Source: Amoeboaphelidium occidentale (lineage: Eukaryota; Aphelidiomycota; Aphelidea). From it: a stretch of 43,029 nt of DNA. The notes beneath the pieces are model-generated. The model ran no database searches. It was not told the DNA's origin and saw only the letters and a list, made by a program, of their open reading frames with translations. The DNA is taken from the NCBI GenBank assembly GCA_023515795.1, contig JALGPX010000094.1:1-43029 (forward strand), given 5' to 3'. The position numbers and the translations under genes are program-made. Below, one piece after another: positions 11,340-21,614 of the stretch (positions are counted from its first letter, which is position 1; the number at the start of each line of letters is the position of its first letter).

Positions 11340-12367
11340 ATGACCAACACTCACAGACTAACTGAAGCTGATGTTGCTTTAATTGTCAGAAGACGCACAG
11401 CTGGCGATGGTTTTGGTCGAGTTGCTGAGTACCTCGGCGCTCATGATGATCAAGTCCGCAAGGCTTACGATGCACATTTGGCTCATTTGGAACTTCCACC
11501 AAAAGTTGTACAGAGACACAGGCTAATTAAGGGCCCATTGGCTTTGACTATTCTTGAAATTGTAAGAGAAGACCCAACCGTAACCTTCACCGATATTGGA
11601 AAGAAGTTGGAACAACATGATCCCCCGTTTGAAACAATTCCACACAGAACAAGTATTCAGCGCTTTCTGGCCAGAGAAGTTTGGCACCCTGAAGAAGAAC
11701 CAAAAGGTGTTCCTTCTGCTTTTGATAACAGAAAGAAGCGTTTGGTTTTCAGTGAGAATCATGAATATTCTGAATAAGCTGAGGAATATTGGGACAAGAT
11801 TGTCTGGAGCGGTGAAGTTACAGTTGTGGCTTCCCCTGAGTACAAGAAGTTAAACGTCTACGTTCATTGCTCTCATCACTTCTGGGAAATTCCGAATGAT
11901 CAGCAATTACAACCTGGTGAATTCAAAGTTACCTTTGGGCTGCGTTCACAAAGTATGGAACTGGTCCTTTGATTCCTATTGAAGGAAGATTTGACATTCA
12001 GAAGTATTTTTATTTGTTGCAAAATTGCGTGATTTCTGAATTGAAACGTTTAAATCACAAGTATGGTGGCAAGTTTGTTTTGATGCAGGATAATGCTGGC
12101 CAGCACATTGCGAATTCCAATTTAGCTTTTATTGAAAAAGAAAAGATCAATTTTCTTGAGTGGTCGCAACATAGCCCATACTTGAGCCCATTTGAAAATT
12201 TATGGAGTGTCCTAAAGAAAAGATTGTGTAATGGTCACATTCAGTTCGCTTCCAGACAAGTATTGATTGATGCAGTTCATCATGAGTGGAAGAACATTCA
12301 ACCAACTGTATGTGAACATGTTGCTGATAGTTTGCCAAAGCATTTGAAGGAAAGAATGAAGCGTTAA
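11340..12367 (+). pseudogene. Tc1/mariner-type (DD34E) transposase, disrupted
   Basis: A helix-turn-helix DNA-binding region is readable from 11340, and a DDE catalytic region to 12367. The catalytic part has QDNAGQH and SPYLSPFENLW, with 34 residues between the Asp and the Glu, the Tc1-type spacing. An in-frame TAA at 11775 interrupts the frame. A second break, a shift of frame near 11935, separates KVTF from WAAFTKYGTGPL. At the position of the first catalytic Asp (usually FSDE) the sequence reads FSEN. The copy is therefore unlikely to be active. I see no convincing terminal inverted repeats between the N-myristoyltransferase start (11130) and the ALIX gene end (12586). The 209 bases upstream of 11340 hold nothing else I can support. 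No introns, unlike nearly all neighbours. Confidence 0.85.
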
Positions 12368-12546
12368 GGCGTTAATTAGTAAATTGAATTATTTTTGGAA
12401 GTATTTNNNNNNNNNNNNNNNNNNNNTGGAAGAACATTCAACCAACTGTATGTGAACATGTTGCTGATATTTTGCCAAAGCATTTGAAGGAAAGAATGAA
12501 GCGTTAAGGCGTTAATTAGTAAATTGAATTATTTTTGGAAGTATTT
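12287..12546. repeat. Direct 120-base duplicate around a 20-N gap (assembly artefact)
   Basis: B b a s e s 12287-12406 and 12427-12546 are identical except at one site (G at 12330, T at 12470), separated by 20 N at 12407-12426. The duplicated piece is the 3' end of the transposase pseudogene and its downstream sequence. The mismatch lies 43 bases from the left edge and 76 from the right edge. The second gap in this window has the same geometry, which points to two alleles of a heterozygous site placed in tandem. The true sequence most likely runs directly from the transposase end into the ALIX 3' flank with one copy. Confidence 0.9.
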
Positions 12547-12585
12547 CAATTCTCATTCGACTCTTCTGACCTCAAAATTTCGTTT

Positions 12586-15126
12586 TTATTGCAGCGGCCT
12601 GAAATAGTAAGGACCTTGTCCTGGTTGTTGTCCTTGTGGATTATACGCTTGAGGCTGCGGCATTGCTTGCGCGTTGTTATTGTAGTAAACTGGTCTTGAC
12701 GGATCCCACTGGGCATTTGGAGGAGTTTGTTGAGAGTACATTGGTGCAGGGGGTGCTGCTGTTGGTTGATTTGAATAATATCCAGGAACTTGATTAAATT
12801 GTTGCTGATATGTCGGAGGTTGTGGTTGTTGATACGGGTTTCCAGATGCTGCCGATTGAGAAATATCACGTAGGAGTTCCTTCTTCTCCAAACCTCTAGC
12901 TGCAGCGAAATCAGTGACTCTTCCTTTCAGTGTTCTAAGTATTTCTCCAAGTTTTGAATAGAAAGCTATTCCTTCCTTGAAATTTTCTGAAAGTTCTTTA
13001 AATGCAGCGTAACCAAGAGCCAAATTTTGTAAGGCGCCTTGTCTTTGCTTGAAAGTGTCATTCTCTTTGACCACCTTTTTGAATTCTTCATGGCAGTGCT
13101 TGACTTGATCAGTCCAATTGGTCTGATTGTGGATTGTTTCTTTGACAGCGTTGTCGAATGCCTCATATTTTTGCAGCTGTTGTTGGAAAAGTGTTTCATA
13201 ATTCGACTCGCCTCTTCCAAAATGTTCGAGAAGTGCAGTTGCTAATAATTAAATGATCAACGAGAGATAACTTACTAATATCATCTTGTGATTGTAATTG
13301 TTTCAATTTAGTAACAACTTCGGACCTTCTTCTCTGTAAATCATTTCCAGCTTGCAAAACACTGTGTAAGTTTTGTACTGCTGGCTCTCTCAGCTGATGG
13401 CTAGTCGATGCAACACTAGCTGGAATGGTTGCTTCCAGTTCATCTTTACTACCACTCAAAGCATCAATGTAATGAATACTCTTTTCAAATTTCTTCAAAA
13501 CCAGAACATCACTATCTCCCGCAGCTTTCAATTTTTCCTTGTTGACCTTCACTTTCTCTTTCAATTCTTGTTGTAGAACGTTTGAAGGAGTTCTAATCCA
13601 CTTTTCGCGGAAGGTATTCCTACACTCAAGATCCTCTTTTTCTTCCTCGTTTAACGCAAATTCAATCTCTTCGATAATCTTTTTATCCTCGGAAGACAGC
13701 ATATTTAAAGTCATTAGATTCTGTTTGATTCCTTGAGCGCCACCGTTGGCTCTGATTTCATTTGACTTTTCTAAAATATCAGCAGGGATGCCCTGGGGCT
13801 GTAAAAATGCCTGCAAAGCACCGGGAAGACCCATTCCAGCCAAGAAGGTGTTATAATTTGAGTCTGCCTGAGTAGCAGAGTCTAAAATTGCCTTTACTAT
13901 ATTCTGTTTACGGTCGTTATAGATTTGCAATTGCTGTTGAACCGCTGCTGGAGTAAGCCCTTTGAACAACTCCCTGCCAATTACAGCTTTGTAGTCATCC
14001 AATTTAAAAGCAGCGACCTGAGCTAGAGCGGCCTTTTCCAAAACAGGGAGATTATTCTCCTCTGGAACAATCTCAAGGTAAATAACGTCGTTATCTTTCT
14101 CAGCCCGTTTCAACTGCACCTGACAACCTTCCATCAACTCCTTTATCTCGGAATTCAAATTCTGGTTAGCATATTTCAAATCCAGGGCTTTTTTGTATTG
14201 GCCTATTGCAGCCTTCAGAAACGCAACTTGCAAGCCAAACTTATTCTGTGCAAAAACATCAGAGGCCTTTCTTTGATAAGCAAGCGCATTTAAATAGAAT
14301 ATTTTTAGATTCAATGCACTTAGGAAGTCATTTCCATAAACACTCTTTCCCCCTTCATTTGTTTGAACCAAAGCTTCGGAATACATTTCTGCACATTTAA
14401 CTGCCAGTTTAGAAATAGTTCCATCTTTAACTTTGTTCTCCAACTTCTGGTCAAGAATAGCCTTATGAACAAAACATTCCTGTGCCAGAGCCAAGTGCAT
14501 ATTAACCAAAACAGTCAAAACATGCGCCTGTAGTTCCACAGCAACGCTTCCAGTAGAAATTGACTGAAGCATCCCTGAATATAAACTCTTAATTTCTTCG
14601 AATACCCCTGCGGCTAATTGAAAGTATCGTGCAGATTTCTTTAGTGCTTCTGCGTTGCTGCGTTGTTGAAACGACTGAGATCCAAGCAAATTGTACATCA
14701 CGCCAACATTGAACAGAACATGAGCCTTTTCCGAAGTAACTGAAAATGAAGAGACTATTCAAATTAACTCTTTCGGTTTTGTGTAGAAACTTGCCTGGTT
14801 TCTTTCTGCCCTTCTCAAAAGCAGAGTACCAACGGAAATTCAAACGTATTGCATTCTCTTCGATCGGTAGCTTTGCCGATACTGCACACAGTTGACCGTA
14901 ATACCTTCATAATGAGTTATGACCCCTTACGTAAATACCTTAGTAATTTGTTAAGGCTGTTCTCGTGCACCTCCGGAGTCTGACATTCCACTCGTAATTG
15001 ATGCAATTCTTTGATGTCTGCCTCGTACTTTTGAAAGTCCACAGCATTGGAAGACGCAAAATATTCCGCCACTGTCTTGTCCAGTGGCACGGGGTCAGTT
15101 GGTTTGAAGTTCAGCGAAAGGCTCAT
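12586..15126 (-). CDS. BRO1-domain ESCRT-associated protein (ALIX/Bro1 type)
   Basis: Adaptor that binds ESCRT-III and helps cargo sorting and membrane scission at endosomes. Exons 15126-14939, 14904-14795, 14739-13276 and 13241-12586 give 805 aa. The BRO1 domain (about residues 1-360) includes LNFRWYSAFE and VLFNVGVMYNLLGSQSF; the V-shaped coiled-coil domain follows, and the last 100 residues are rich in Pro, Gln and Tyr (for example YQQPQPPTYQQQF), like the proline-rich tail of ALIX and yeast Bro1. Yeast Rim20 lacks such a tail, so ALIX/Bro1 is preferred. The second intron (14740-14794) starts with GC rather than GT (CAG/gcaagt), the only non-GT donor found here; it is required to keep phase. 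The start is 15 bases from the divergent ZNRD2-like gene. Confidence 0.9.
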
Positions 15127-15141
15127 CCTTTTTGCACACTG

Positions 15142-15797
15142 ATGACAACAGGCACGAAACAAACTGAAAAGTTGGGAGAATATTTACTCAGGGGATGGGT
15201 ACTCCGTTTTCTAGTAAAAATTTTCTGATGATATTCTGTAGATAATGACTGCGGATGGTTGTTACTCGTGTAATGTACGTTTGGAATATTGAGGGATTTT
15301 TCTAATTGTAGTGCCCACTAATGCGAGATCCTCAGAAAGACACAGCGACATGCGTAGTATGCGATAATATGCCGCAAGCCAAAGATCTTTATGAAGAGAA
15401 TACTGAAGTGAAAACGGTTACGGCTAGGCCCACGAAGGATACTCCAAAAGTTAAGAACACGAGCGATCTATTGGGAGAGTATCTTTTGAAAGGATGGAAG
15501 ATGCTTAACAAAGCCTGTGTTAATTGCTACACGCCGATAATGCAGTCGCGATCTGGAGAAGAGATTTGTGTTCAATGTGATCTTGTTGCTTCAATCCCCA
15601 AAGAACAGCCCGTGATTGTTGAGACGCCCACAGAAATCAAACATGGGCCATCTTCAGTCACGGATTTATTGAACGAAACGCTTTCAGAATCAGCAAGACA
15701 TTTGAGATCAATATGCTCAAAGGATCCAGCACAAAGCAAGTTGATTCTTGAAAATATGCATTCCATCGTTGCTTTGTTAAAGCTTTTAGAGAAATAA
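15142..15797 (+). CDS. ZNRD2: ZNRD2/Sjogren-autoantigen p27-like protein with two zinc ribbons
   Basis: Exons 15142-15198, 15242-15274 and 15312-15797 give 191 aa. Two copies of the Auto_anti-p27 module are visible: LGEYLLRGW followed by a CYSC...CVVC ribbon (residues 12-50), and LGEYLLKGWKM followed by CVNC...CVQC (about 75-125). The first module is spread over three exons and only appears after removing introns of 43 and 37 bases. The C-terminal 70 residues are helical-looking and carry no further motif. The human protein has a single ribbon and has been linked to mitosis and ribosome-related complexes, but its molecular role is not settled, so none is assigned. The start codon is 15 bases from the ALIX start codon on the other strand, an extremely short bidirectional promoter. 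Confidence 0.85.
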
Positions 15798-15827
15798 AAT
15801 GCTTTTCTGTAGATAAAACTTTAGTAA

Positions 15828-16948
15828 TCAGAATAATCTGTTCCCAGTCGCCCAGTCCATTGAAGGGATCCAGAAAGCTAGATTTACACACGCTGAGGCC
15901 ATCATTAAATATCGCGGATTGAATGCGACACATGAAACAGCAGCTGGATGTCCAGTAAATTCCTTTACTTTCTTGCCACTTGCAACTTCCCATGCATGAA
16001 CTATGCCATCTTGAGAACCGCCAAAAATATACCTTCCATCAGGTGAAAATGATGCTTCAATGTTCAACTGTGTTTTGTTCTGGAAACCTGACAGCGTGTG
16101 TTTCAAAGTATAAGTGAAGGAATCTAAGACGTAAATCTTCTCTTGCCTAGTTGTTATCAGCATATCACAACCATTATTGCTGAATTTAATTCCAGACCAT
16201 TTCTCATCCTTGCCAAACATGTTTGGAGTGTTCGCGACAGGTATCATACCAAAAGGACCCTAAAATAAGGCAAACCAAGCTAAAATTACCTTTTCGAAAT
16301 TCCTTATATCATAAAGCCGAACAGAATTATTTTCCAGGCCAACTGCAAAGACCAAGCCTCTGTGATCAATAGCAACTGACGGGTATCCCTTGACATGAAC
16401 CAAACCACTACAATTATTCGATCTCAAATCCCATAGCCGCACACTATCATCAACAGCAGCAGATATGAAAGTATCATTTACAGGAGACATATCAAGTGAC
16501 ACAACCCTACAGCATAAATACCACAAAACCTTTACCATTGAATAATTACTTGTTCTTATGCCCTTTGAAGTATCTGAGATATCTGTTATCATGCAATGAG
16601 AGGTATCGTATCGTGTCTACATATTCCGGAAAGATGTTGAGTTTATCTCCATGCCTAGCGAGCTAACGTACCGTCCTCTTTAGTCGATGAATGTATAATA
16701 GAATTTGAAGTATGTGCGAATTTGCATAATTTTATGCCGTACTTCTTTGAATACAGAATCTTCTTCTCTTTGCCGAACCTGCAGTCGTAAAGGCCAATAG
16801 ATTCATCCTCTGATGCGGTGACCAAATATTCCCCGGTATCATCAAAGTCGATGCACGTTATGTGTTTCTTATTGTATTTAAAGACTTTTCCCACTGCCAT
16901 CGACTGAAGAACGTTCAGCGAGAGTTCTTGTTGAAGATTGTCATCCAT
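15828..16948 (-). CDS. SWD2: WD-repeat protein Swd2/WDR82 (COMPASS and 3'-end processing factor)
   Basis: Beta-propeller subunit of the Set1/COMPASS H3K4 methyltransferase and, in fungi, of the cleavage/polyadenylation factor. Exons 16948-16672, 16616-16550, 16506-16290 and 16259-15828 join to 330 aa (human WDR82 is 313). Characteristic strings are [67 protein letters not shown] and a C-terminal [15 protein letters not shown], which matches the ending of the WDR82 family. Introns are 55, 43 and 30 bases. It converges with the ZNRD2-like gene, 30 bases between stops, and lies head to head with PPP2R3C (74 bases between start codons). Confidence 0.94.
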
Positions 16949-17022
16949 GTCGCAAAGATCAAGGCGAGAAATTGGTGCGAAATTACGGTTGTTTCGCTGT
17001 GCAAGTTCTGGTTTGTCTTAGA

Positions 17023-18415
17023 ATGAGTTGGGTTGCTGTATTACAAGACTATTTGAGTGATGCTAATCGACCAGCTGAGGCATATCATGATGGTTCTGCA
17101 ATAACAGCAAGACATGGAGTTTATGATCATTCTGCTACGCTTAACAAGGAACTCAACAAAACAAGAAACAATAATCATATACCAACATTCTTTGTAAAGA
17201 AAAGAGATAATGTTCTTGGTAAACAGTTGAGGAAGGCGTCCAAAGAACATTTTATTAGTCAAAAGAATGATATGGTGCTTTCGAATGAAGATCTTGATAT
17301 GGTTCTACAGCGACTTCAGGATAAAGCGACCAGGAAGGACGGTACAGAAAAGATCAGCTATGAAAAGTACGCAGAAGTTGGAGAAGGTCTGCCATTGAAG
17401 TTCAGGGATTTCTTTAAACCGTCCATCTTCCTGCGATTCAAGCATGATGATGAAGGTCGCATTGAAGTGATGCCATTGTTTAACTTCATCCTTAGATGTG
17501 CCTCTATTCAACAGGAACGAGTATGTATTGCTGCTTACGATCATTCTGGTGATGGCTACTTGACAGAGGATGACTTGGAGAGCTATCTTAATGAGTTGAT
17601 TCCTACATTTCCGCAACTAGATCAGATGGAACAAGGATTTCTAGCGTTTTATTTATGTGGAGCAACCAGGAAATTCTACTTTTTCCTGGACACTCAAAGA
17701 ACAGGTTCACATCTTAACGATTAAAACTAACAGCCTTAGGAAAGATTATGATCAAAGATATAATTCTGTCTCCGATTCTGTCAGAATTCTTTGAACTTCA
17801 GCAACAAGAACTTGATCCAGGACTCCTTTTATCAAACTGGTTCTCAATGTACTCTTCTTTAAAAGTTTATGGTAAGTACTTGAATATTTTTATTTCGTAA
17901 CTTTTAAGGGCAATATGTTGATTTAGATGTTGATCGCAATGGAATGTTAAGTTGTGATGAATTAGCGCAGTTCGCCAAAGGTCGTTACAATCGACTTATA
18001 ATTGAACGAGTATTTCAAGAATGTCAGACTTACTCAGCAGAAATCGATTATAAGAATTATCTGGACTTTGTTCTGGCAATTAATGACTTGCACAATCCTA
18101 GATCTTTATCGTATTTCTTCAAGCTTTTGGATTTAAGAGGTCAGGGATATCTTGATGATGCTGTTTTGATTTATTTTGTTAAAGAACTAGCTTCAAGGAT
18201 ACCAGCTATTCCATTCATTGTAAAAGATTTCCTGGTAAGCTTTCATTTCAGTGTTCATAACCATCTGTTTCTAGAACGAAGTGTTCGATATGGCCAACAC
18301 CAAACATGAAAGGATGATCACATATCAGAACCTCGTCAGCTGTGGGGTGGGCGGTTCAATTATAAGTTTATTGATCGATTCTCAAGCCTTTACAGCTAAC
18401 TTGAATAAAGACTAG
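17023..18415 (+). CDS. PPP2R3C: Protein phosphatase 2A regulatory subunit B''-gamma (PPP2R3C/TON2 type)
   Basis: EF-hand regulatory subunit that targets PP2A; the plant member TON2/FASS and the animal member act on microtubule organisation and centrosomes. Exons 17023-17704, 17740-17871, 17909-18234 and 18275-18415 give 426 aa, near the human 453. Landmarks: KFRDFFKPSIFLRF, AYDHSGDGYLTEDDLE (first EF-hand loop with Asp, Ser, Asp and Asp ligands), LIPTFPQLDQME, RKFYFFLDTQRTG, then after intron 1 a KIMIKDI string, VDLDVDRNGMLSCDEL, RVFQECQTYSAEIDYKNYLD and FFKLLDLRGQGYLDD. Three introns of 35, 37 and 40 bases; the first uses a weak donor (gttcac). Upstream in-frame Met at 16972 would add 17 hydrophobic residues without family support, so 17023 is chosen. 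Confidence 0.92.
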
Positions 18416-18432
18416 GCATTCATGTTTTTGAA

Positions 18433-19365
18433 ATGATGATCAAAGAGATTGGGATCTTCCTTGCAGGATCGCTAATAGCAACCACGTCATGTATGCTGTA
18501 CATTACATACTGCTCAGATTCTTTGAAAAGTACCCGTAAAGAGTCATTATCTGGATCAGCCTCAAGTAAAAAGGATAGTGATGAAGTTCTGGAACGTGAA
18601 CAGTTGTCGCGTATTTACGCATTCTTTAATGAGGAGGGTATGGAACATGTGAGAAAAGCTTTTGTAGTTGTGGTTGGGGCTGGCGGTGTTGGAAGTCATT
18701 GCGCGTTGCATTTACTGCGATCTGGTGTTGGCAAAATTAGGATTATTGATTTCGATCAAGTTACGCTCAGTTCTCTGAACAGACACGCTACTGCGACGAG
18801 GGCAGATGTTGGTACACCAAAAGTTATTGCGATGAATAAGGCATTTGAGAAGATACTGCCTTCTACAGAAATTGATGCTCGTGTTGAAATGTTCAATGAA
18901 TCCAACGCTGATGAATTACTCTCTGGAAGTCCAGATTTCGTTGTAGACGCTATTGATAACATCGAAACAAAGATTGCACTATTGAAATACTGCTATGATC
19001 ACAATATTAAAGTGATCAGCTCAATGGGCTCAGCTTGCAAAAGCGATCCTTCATGCGTGCAAATTGCAGATATCAGCAAGACCAACGAAGATCGTTTAGC
19101 CAAAACGGTTAGATACAAACTAAAGAAAGCTGGTATATCAAAAGGAATTCCTGTTATATTTTCCACTGAAAGGCCTGATGTTGAAATTATGCCATTATAC
19201 GAAGAAACAAAGGATAATCCAAAAGAATTTGCCGCACTGCCGAATTTCAGAGTTAGGATTCTACCTGTTCTCGGTCCATTGCCTGCCATTTTTGGATCAG
19301 GCCTTGCTGCTTATGTTCTTAAATGTCTCGGTCACTCAAAGCTACCTGAAAAACAAAAGATTTAA
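18433..19365 (+). CDS. TCD1: tRNA threonylcarbamoyladenosine dehydratase (TcdA/Tcd1-Tcd2 type)
   Basis: E1-like enzyme that uses ATP to cyclise t6A37 to ct6A in tRNAs reading ANN codons. A single exon of 310 aa; this is one of the few genes here without an intron. An N-terminal hydrophobic segment (about residues 5-25, FLAGSLIATTSCMLYITY) fits a membrane anchor, as in the yeast Tcd proteins, which sit on the mitochondrial outer membrane. The adenylation domain has VVVGAGGVGSHCALHLLRSG (about 78-97), IIDFDQVTLSSLNRHA and DVGTPK, then VVDAIDNIETK and SSMGSACKSDPS. The Cys of the last motif and of other positions are present, but I cannot say which would act catalytically. It converges with EME1, 21 bases between stops. 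At 310 aa it is shorter than the yeast proteins (about 430-450). Confidence 0.9.
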   Translation: MMIKEIGIFLAGSLIATTSCMLYITYCSDSLKSTRKESLSGSASSKKDSDEVLEREQLSRIYAFFNEEGMEHVRKAFVVVVGAGGVGSHCALHLLRSGVGKIRIIDFDQVTLSSLNRHATATRADVGTPKVIAMNKAFEKILPSTEIDARVEMFNESNADELLSGSPDFVVDAIDNIETKIALLKYCYDHNIKVISSMGSACKSDPSCVQIADISKTNEDRLAKTVRYKLKKAGISKGIPVIFSTERPDVEIMPLYEETKDNPKEFAALPNFRVRILPVLGPLPAIFGSGLAAYVLKCLGHSKLPEKQKI

Positions 19366-19386
19366 TTAATAGAAAAGAAGATCCAA

Positions 19387-20920
19387 TTAAATGTCTTTGA
19401 CTTTTAGATGCCCTTCCTTTGATGTGAAAATACTCCTTAGCTTTTCTGCTAGAGCTCTTCCTAATCGACGATTGGAGTTCTCTCGTGTCAACTAAAAGAT
19501 TAGAATCGCAAGTATCAATGTAGCCTTACGCATATGTGCTCTATCCTTGATGAACCATATAATTTCAATTCTTTGTACAGACTTAAGAATGTTGGAAAAT
19601 GTCGCACTATTGCTTTAGAAACAGCTGGCGTGATTCCAGATACTTGTTCCAACATTCTCTCCCAAGTTTCAGCAGGTGTCTTCCCCGATGGACCCATGTC
19701 TTCTACAGAAAATTGCAGCACTTGCTCAGCTTTGTTGAATTTTTGGTATGCGCCCCATGAAATAGTTTTTGCATAAGTGATCATCCACTCGGAAATTGTT
19801 TCATCTCGATCCAGAACAATTACGTGACACAGTTTCTTGCATTGAAGACTTAATAACGCTCTACTTATCTGCTCCCTATCCGGCAAATCTAATGGTGTGA
19901 CGATTCCATCTTTGAACTGCTTATTCTGTAGTTGTTTCCTCTTGTAATAGTAGCGAGTCATGCCAGTTATGAGATATAGAACAAGCTTGTTTTGATGTGC
20001 AGCCTGAGTACTCTTTACATGATTTTCCAGACTATTCGTTGAGACCGACTGTGCTAATCTATCTGCATCCATAACTTTTATGACAAACTTTTCATCAAAC
20101 TTGTATGGAGCACAAGGCACAAAGCACTGAGATGACTCAAGCCATGTACGAGTGGCCTTCCGTTTTATCAATATTGTCCCCGGTATTTGGTGTGTTTTTA
20201 TCGCCGTTTCAACTTTAAACTGTTGGAAACATGGAACTAATTCTTCAATGATCTTGTCAGTCAAGCGAGAATCAAGTTCAATTATCAGTTCTTGTACGCA
20301 TTCATTCTTGTCGCTTAGTAACTTATTAGCAGTGCGAATGCCCTTTTGTCGTTCCTAAAATGGTATTGGTGCATTGACACGAAGAAACATACCTGTTCAG
20401 CCTGTTTTTCTTCTTTAGCTAAGCGCTTCTGCTCCTCCTTCGCCGCTTTCGCTTTAGCCTTTTCCTCAGCTCTTAGTCGCTTCTCTTCCTCCGAAATTTT
20501 AGTTTTTTTCTTCTTTGGTTTTGGCACATCTTGTTGGCTCGGGTTTAACTCAGTGTCGCTCTCAGACAAGTATATTAGAGAAGACTTCAAACTCTTCTTT
20601 TGAATGCTCCCTGTAACAGAACTTGAAGGTATATAGGCAGGTGCTGCGATATCATCCACAGGGTCCGAACATAAGTCGATTACAGTCTCTTTTGTAAGAG
20701 TTGTTTCAACTGTTAGTATGCTTTGAGATATAGAAGCAGTATAGCGGTATGGCTTTGCAACTGATACTCTGGTGCCTGTGATACTTGAAGGCATCACTGA
20801 GAGTTCCGGAAAAGAGTCATCTGAGCTATCACTCCCTAACATTTCTATGTGAACAACAAGTTCAGTTTTGTGCTTGAGAAACAAACACCAGTCAAGCTTG
20901 ACACTTCGCCTATTAGCCAT
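19387..20920 (-). CDS. EME1: Crossover junction endonuclease non-catalytic subunit EME1
   Basis: Partner of MUS81 in the structure-selective nuclease that cuts stalled forks and recombination intermediates. Exons 20920-20393, 20354-19530 and 19491-19387 join in phase to 485 aa. The N-terminal 150 residues are acidic, Ser-rich and probably disordered, then a Lys/Glu-rich coiled stretch (KISEEEKRLRAEEKAKAKAA). The nuclease-like domain starts near residue 195 (ELIIELDSRLTDKIIEELVP), and a C-terminal helix-hairpin-helix region includes MLEQVSGITPAVSKAIVRHFPTF broken here only for display. The ERKxxxD motif of MUS81 is absent, as expected for EME1. The last 34 residues come from a short third exon that restores the conserved end. 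An alternative start at 20842 (MLGSDSSDDSF) would give a more typical EME1 N-terminus. MUS81 is not in this window. Confidence 0.8.
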
Positions 20921-21112
20921 TGATGAATGATCTCAGCTTGATGTTCATTCCTATGCATGATTTCCGCAAAATAAGAATTCATCCAGGTAGAAGTTGCTTC
21001 AAGGCGCAATTCTTTTCGCCTGCATAGAACCGTACAGTCTGGCGATCACACATCTCAAAATGAGCCTTCTTGAGCAAAACATTTTTATTAGATTCCTTTA
21101 GAAACCATAGTA

Positions 21113-21488
21113 TCAAGCGATATCAGTCAATACTTGTCTGTTTGAGTCCAGGTCATCATAGTTAACAGAGTTTTGTTCCTACAAGAAGATTAGAACCAGC
21201 GATCCGGTAACAAATAGTACCTCTTCTTCAATAAGCTTAGCTTCATCTACGTAGTATTGAAACTTTGACTGAGTAATGCCAAGGAAGTCTGCGAGCTTCA
21301 ATCCAACATAATCGATCCCTTCAAACGTTAGTTGATATATTCCACAATAGCGTCTACGAACCTGCCAAAACTGTCTCAGCGGCAGAGCTTGTTGCTGTCC
21401 AAAACTGGTCCATAAGATTACAGTCTAGAAAACTTTGCCTTGTGTCCAATCTGTTCATTTCAAACGTGTGAGTGGATTTTGCTTCCAT
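21113..21488 (-). CDS. Small FAM177-like protein
   Basis: Exons 21404-21221 and 21178-21113 are well supported by phase and by the core LADFLGITQSKFQYYVDE followed by an acidic LIEEEE run, which matches the FAM177 family core (a W/R-rich helix, then FLGIT.PKYQY..DEY and a Glu stretch). The 5' part is uncertain: a 23-base exon 21488-21466 with a 61-base intron is the only join I found that keeps frame and begins with ATG, giving about 90 aa. The usual FAM177 N-terminal block (IIHFSDG...EEYSTDE) is not visible, so either an upstream exon overlaps the USP promoter or the protein is shortened. The function of FAM177 proteins is poorly known; animal members localise to the Golgi. The 192 bases between here and the EME1 start hold nothing I recognise. 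Confidence 0.5.
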
Positions 21489-21614
21489 AGCAACGAAGTT
21501 CGCCGAGAAATATAATCGCACTCTGATCTTTAAATCCTTCTTTAGATTTGCATAATGGTTCAAGTAGTTAAATGCACATCGGATGAAGTAAATTATGACA
21601 GGAAGATTGCCAAC

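Noticed and set aside
12287-12546. A real tandem duplication of the transposase 3' end
   Set aside because: The gap is 20 N, the copies differ at one site, and the second gap has the same offset and mismatch position. Assembly artefact is far more likely.
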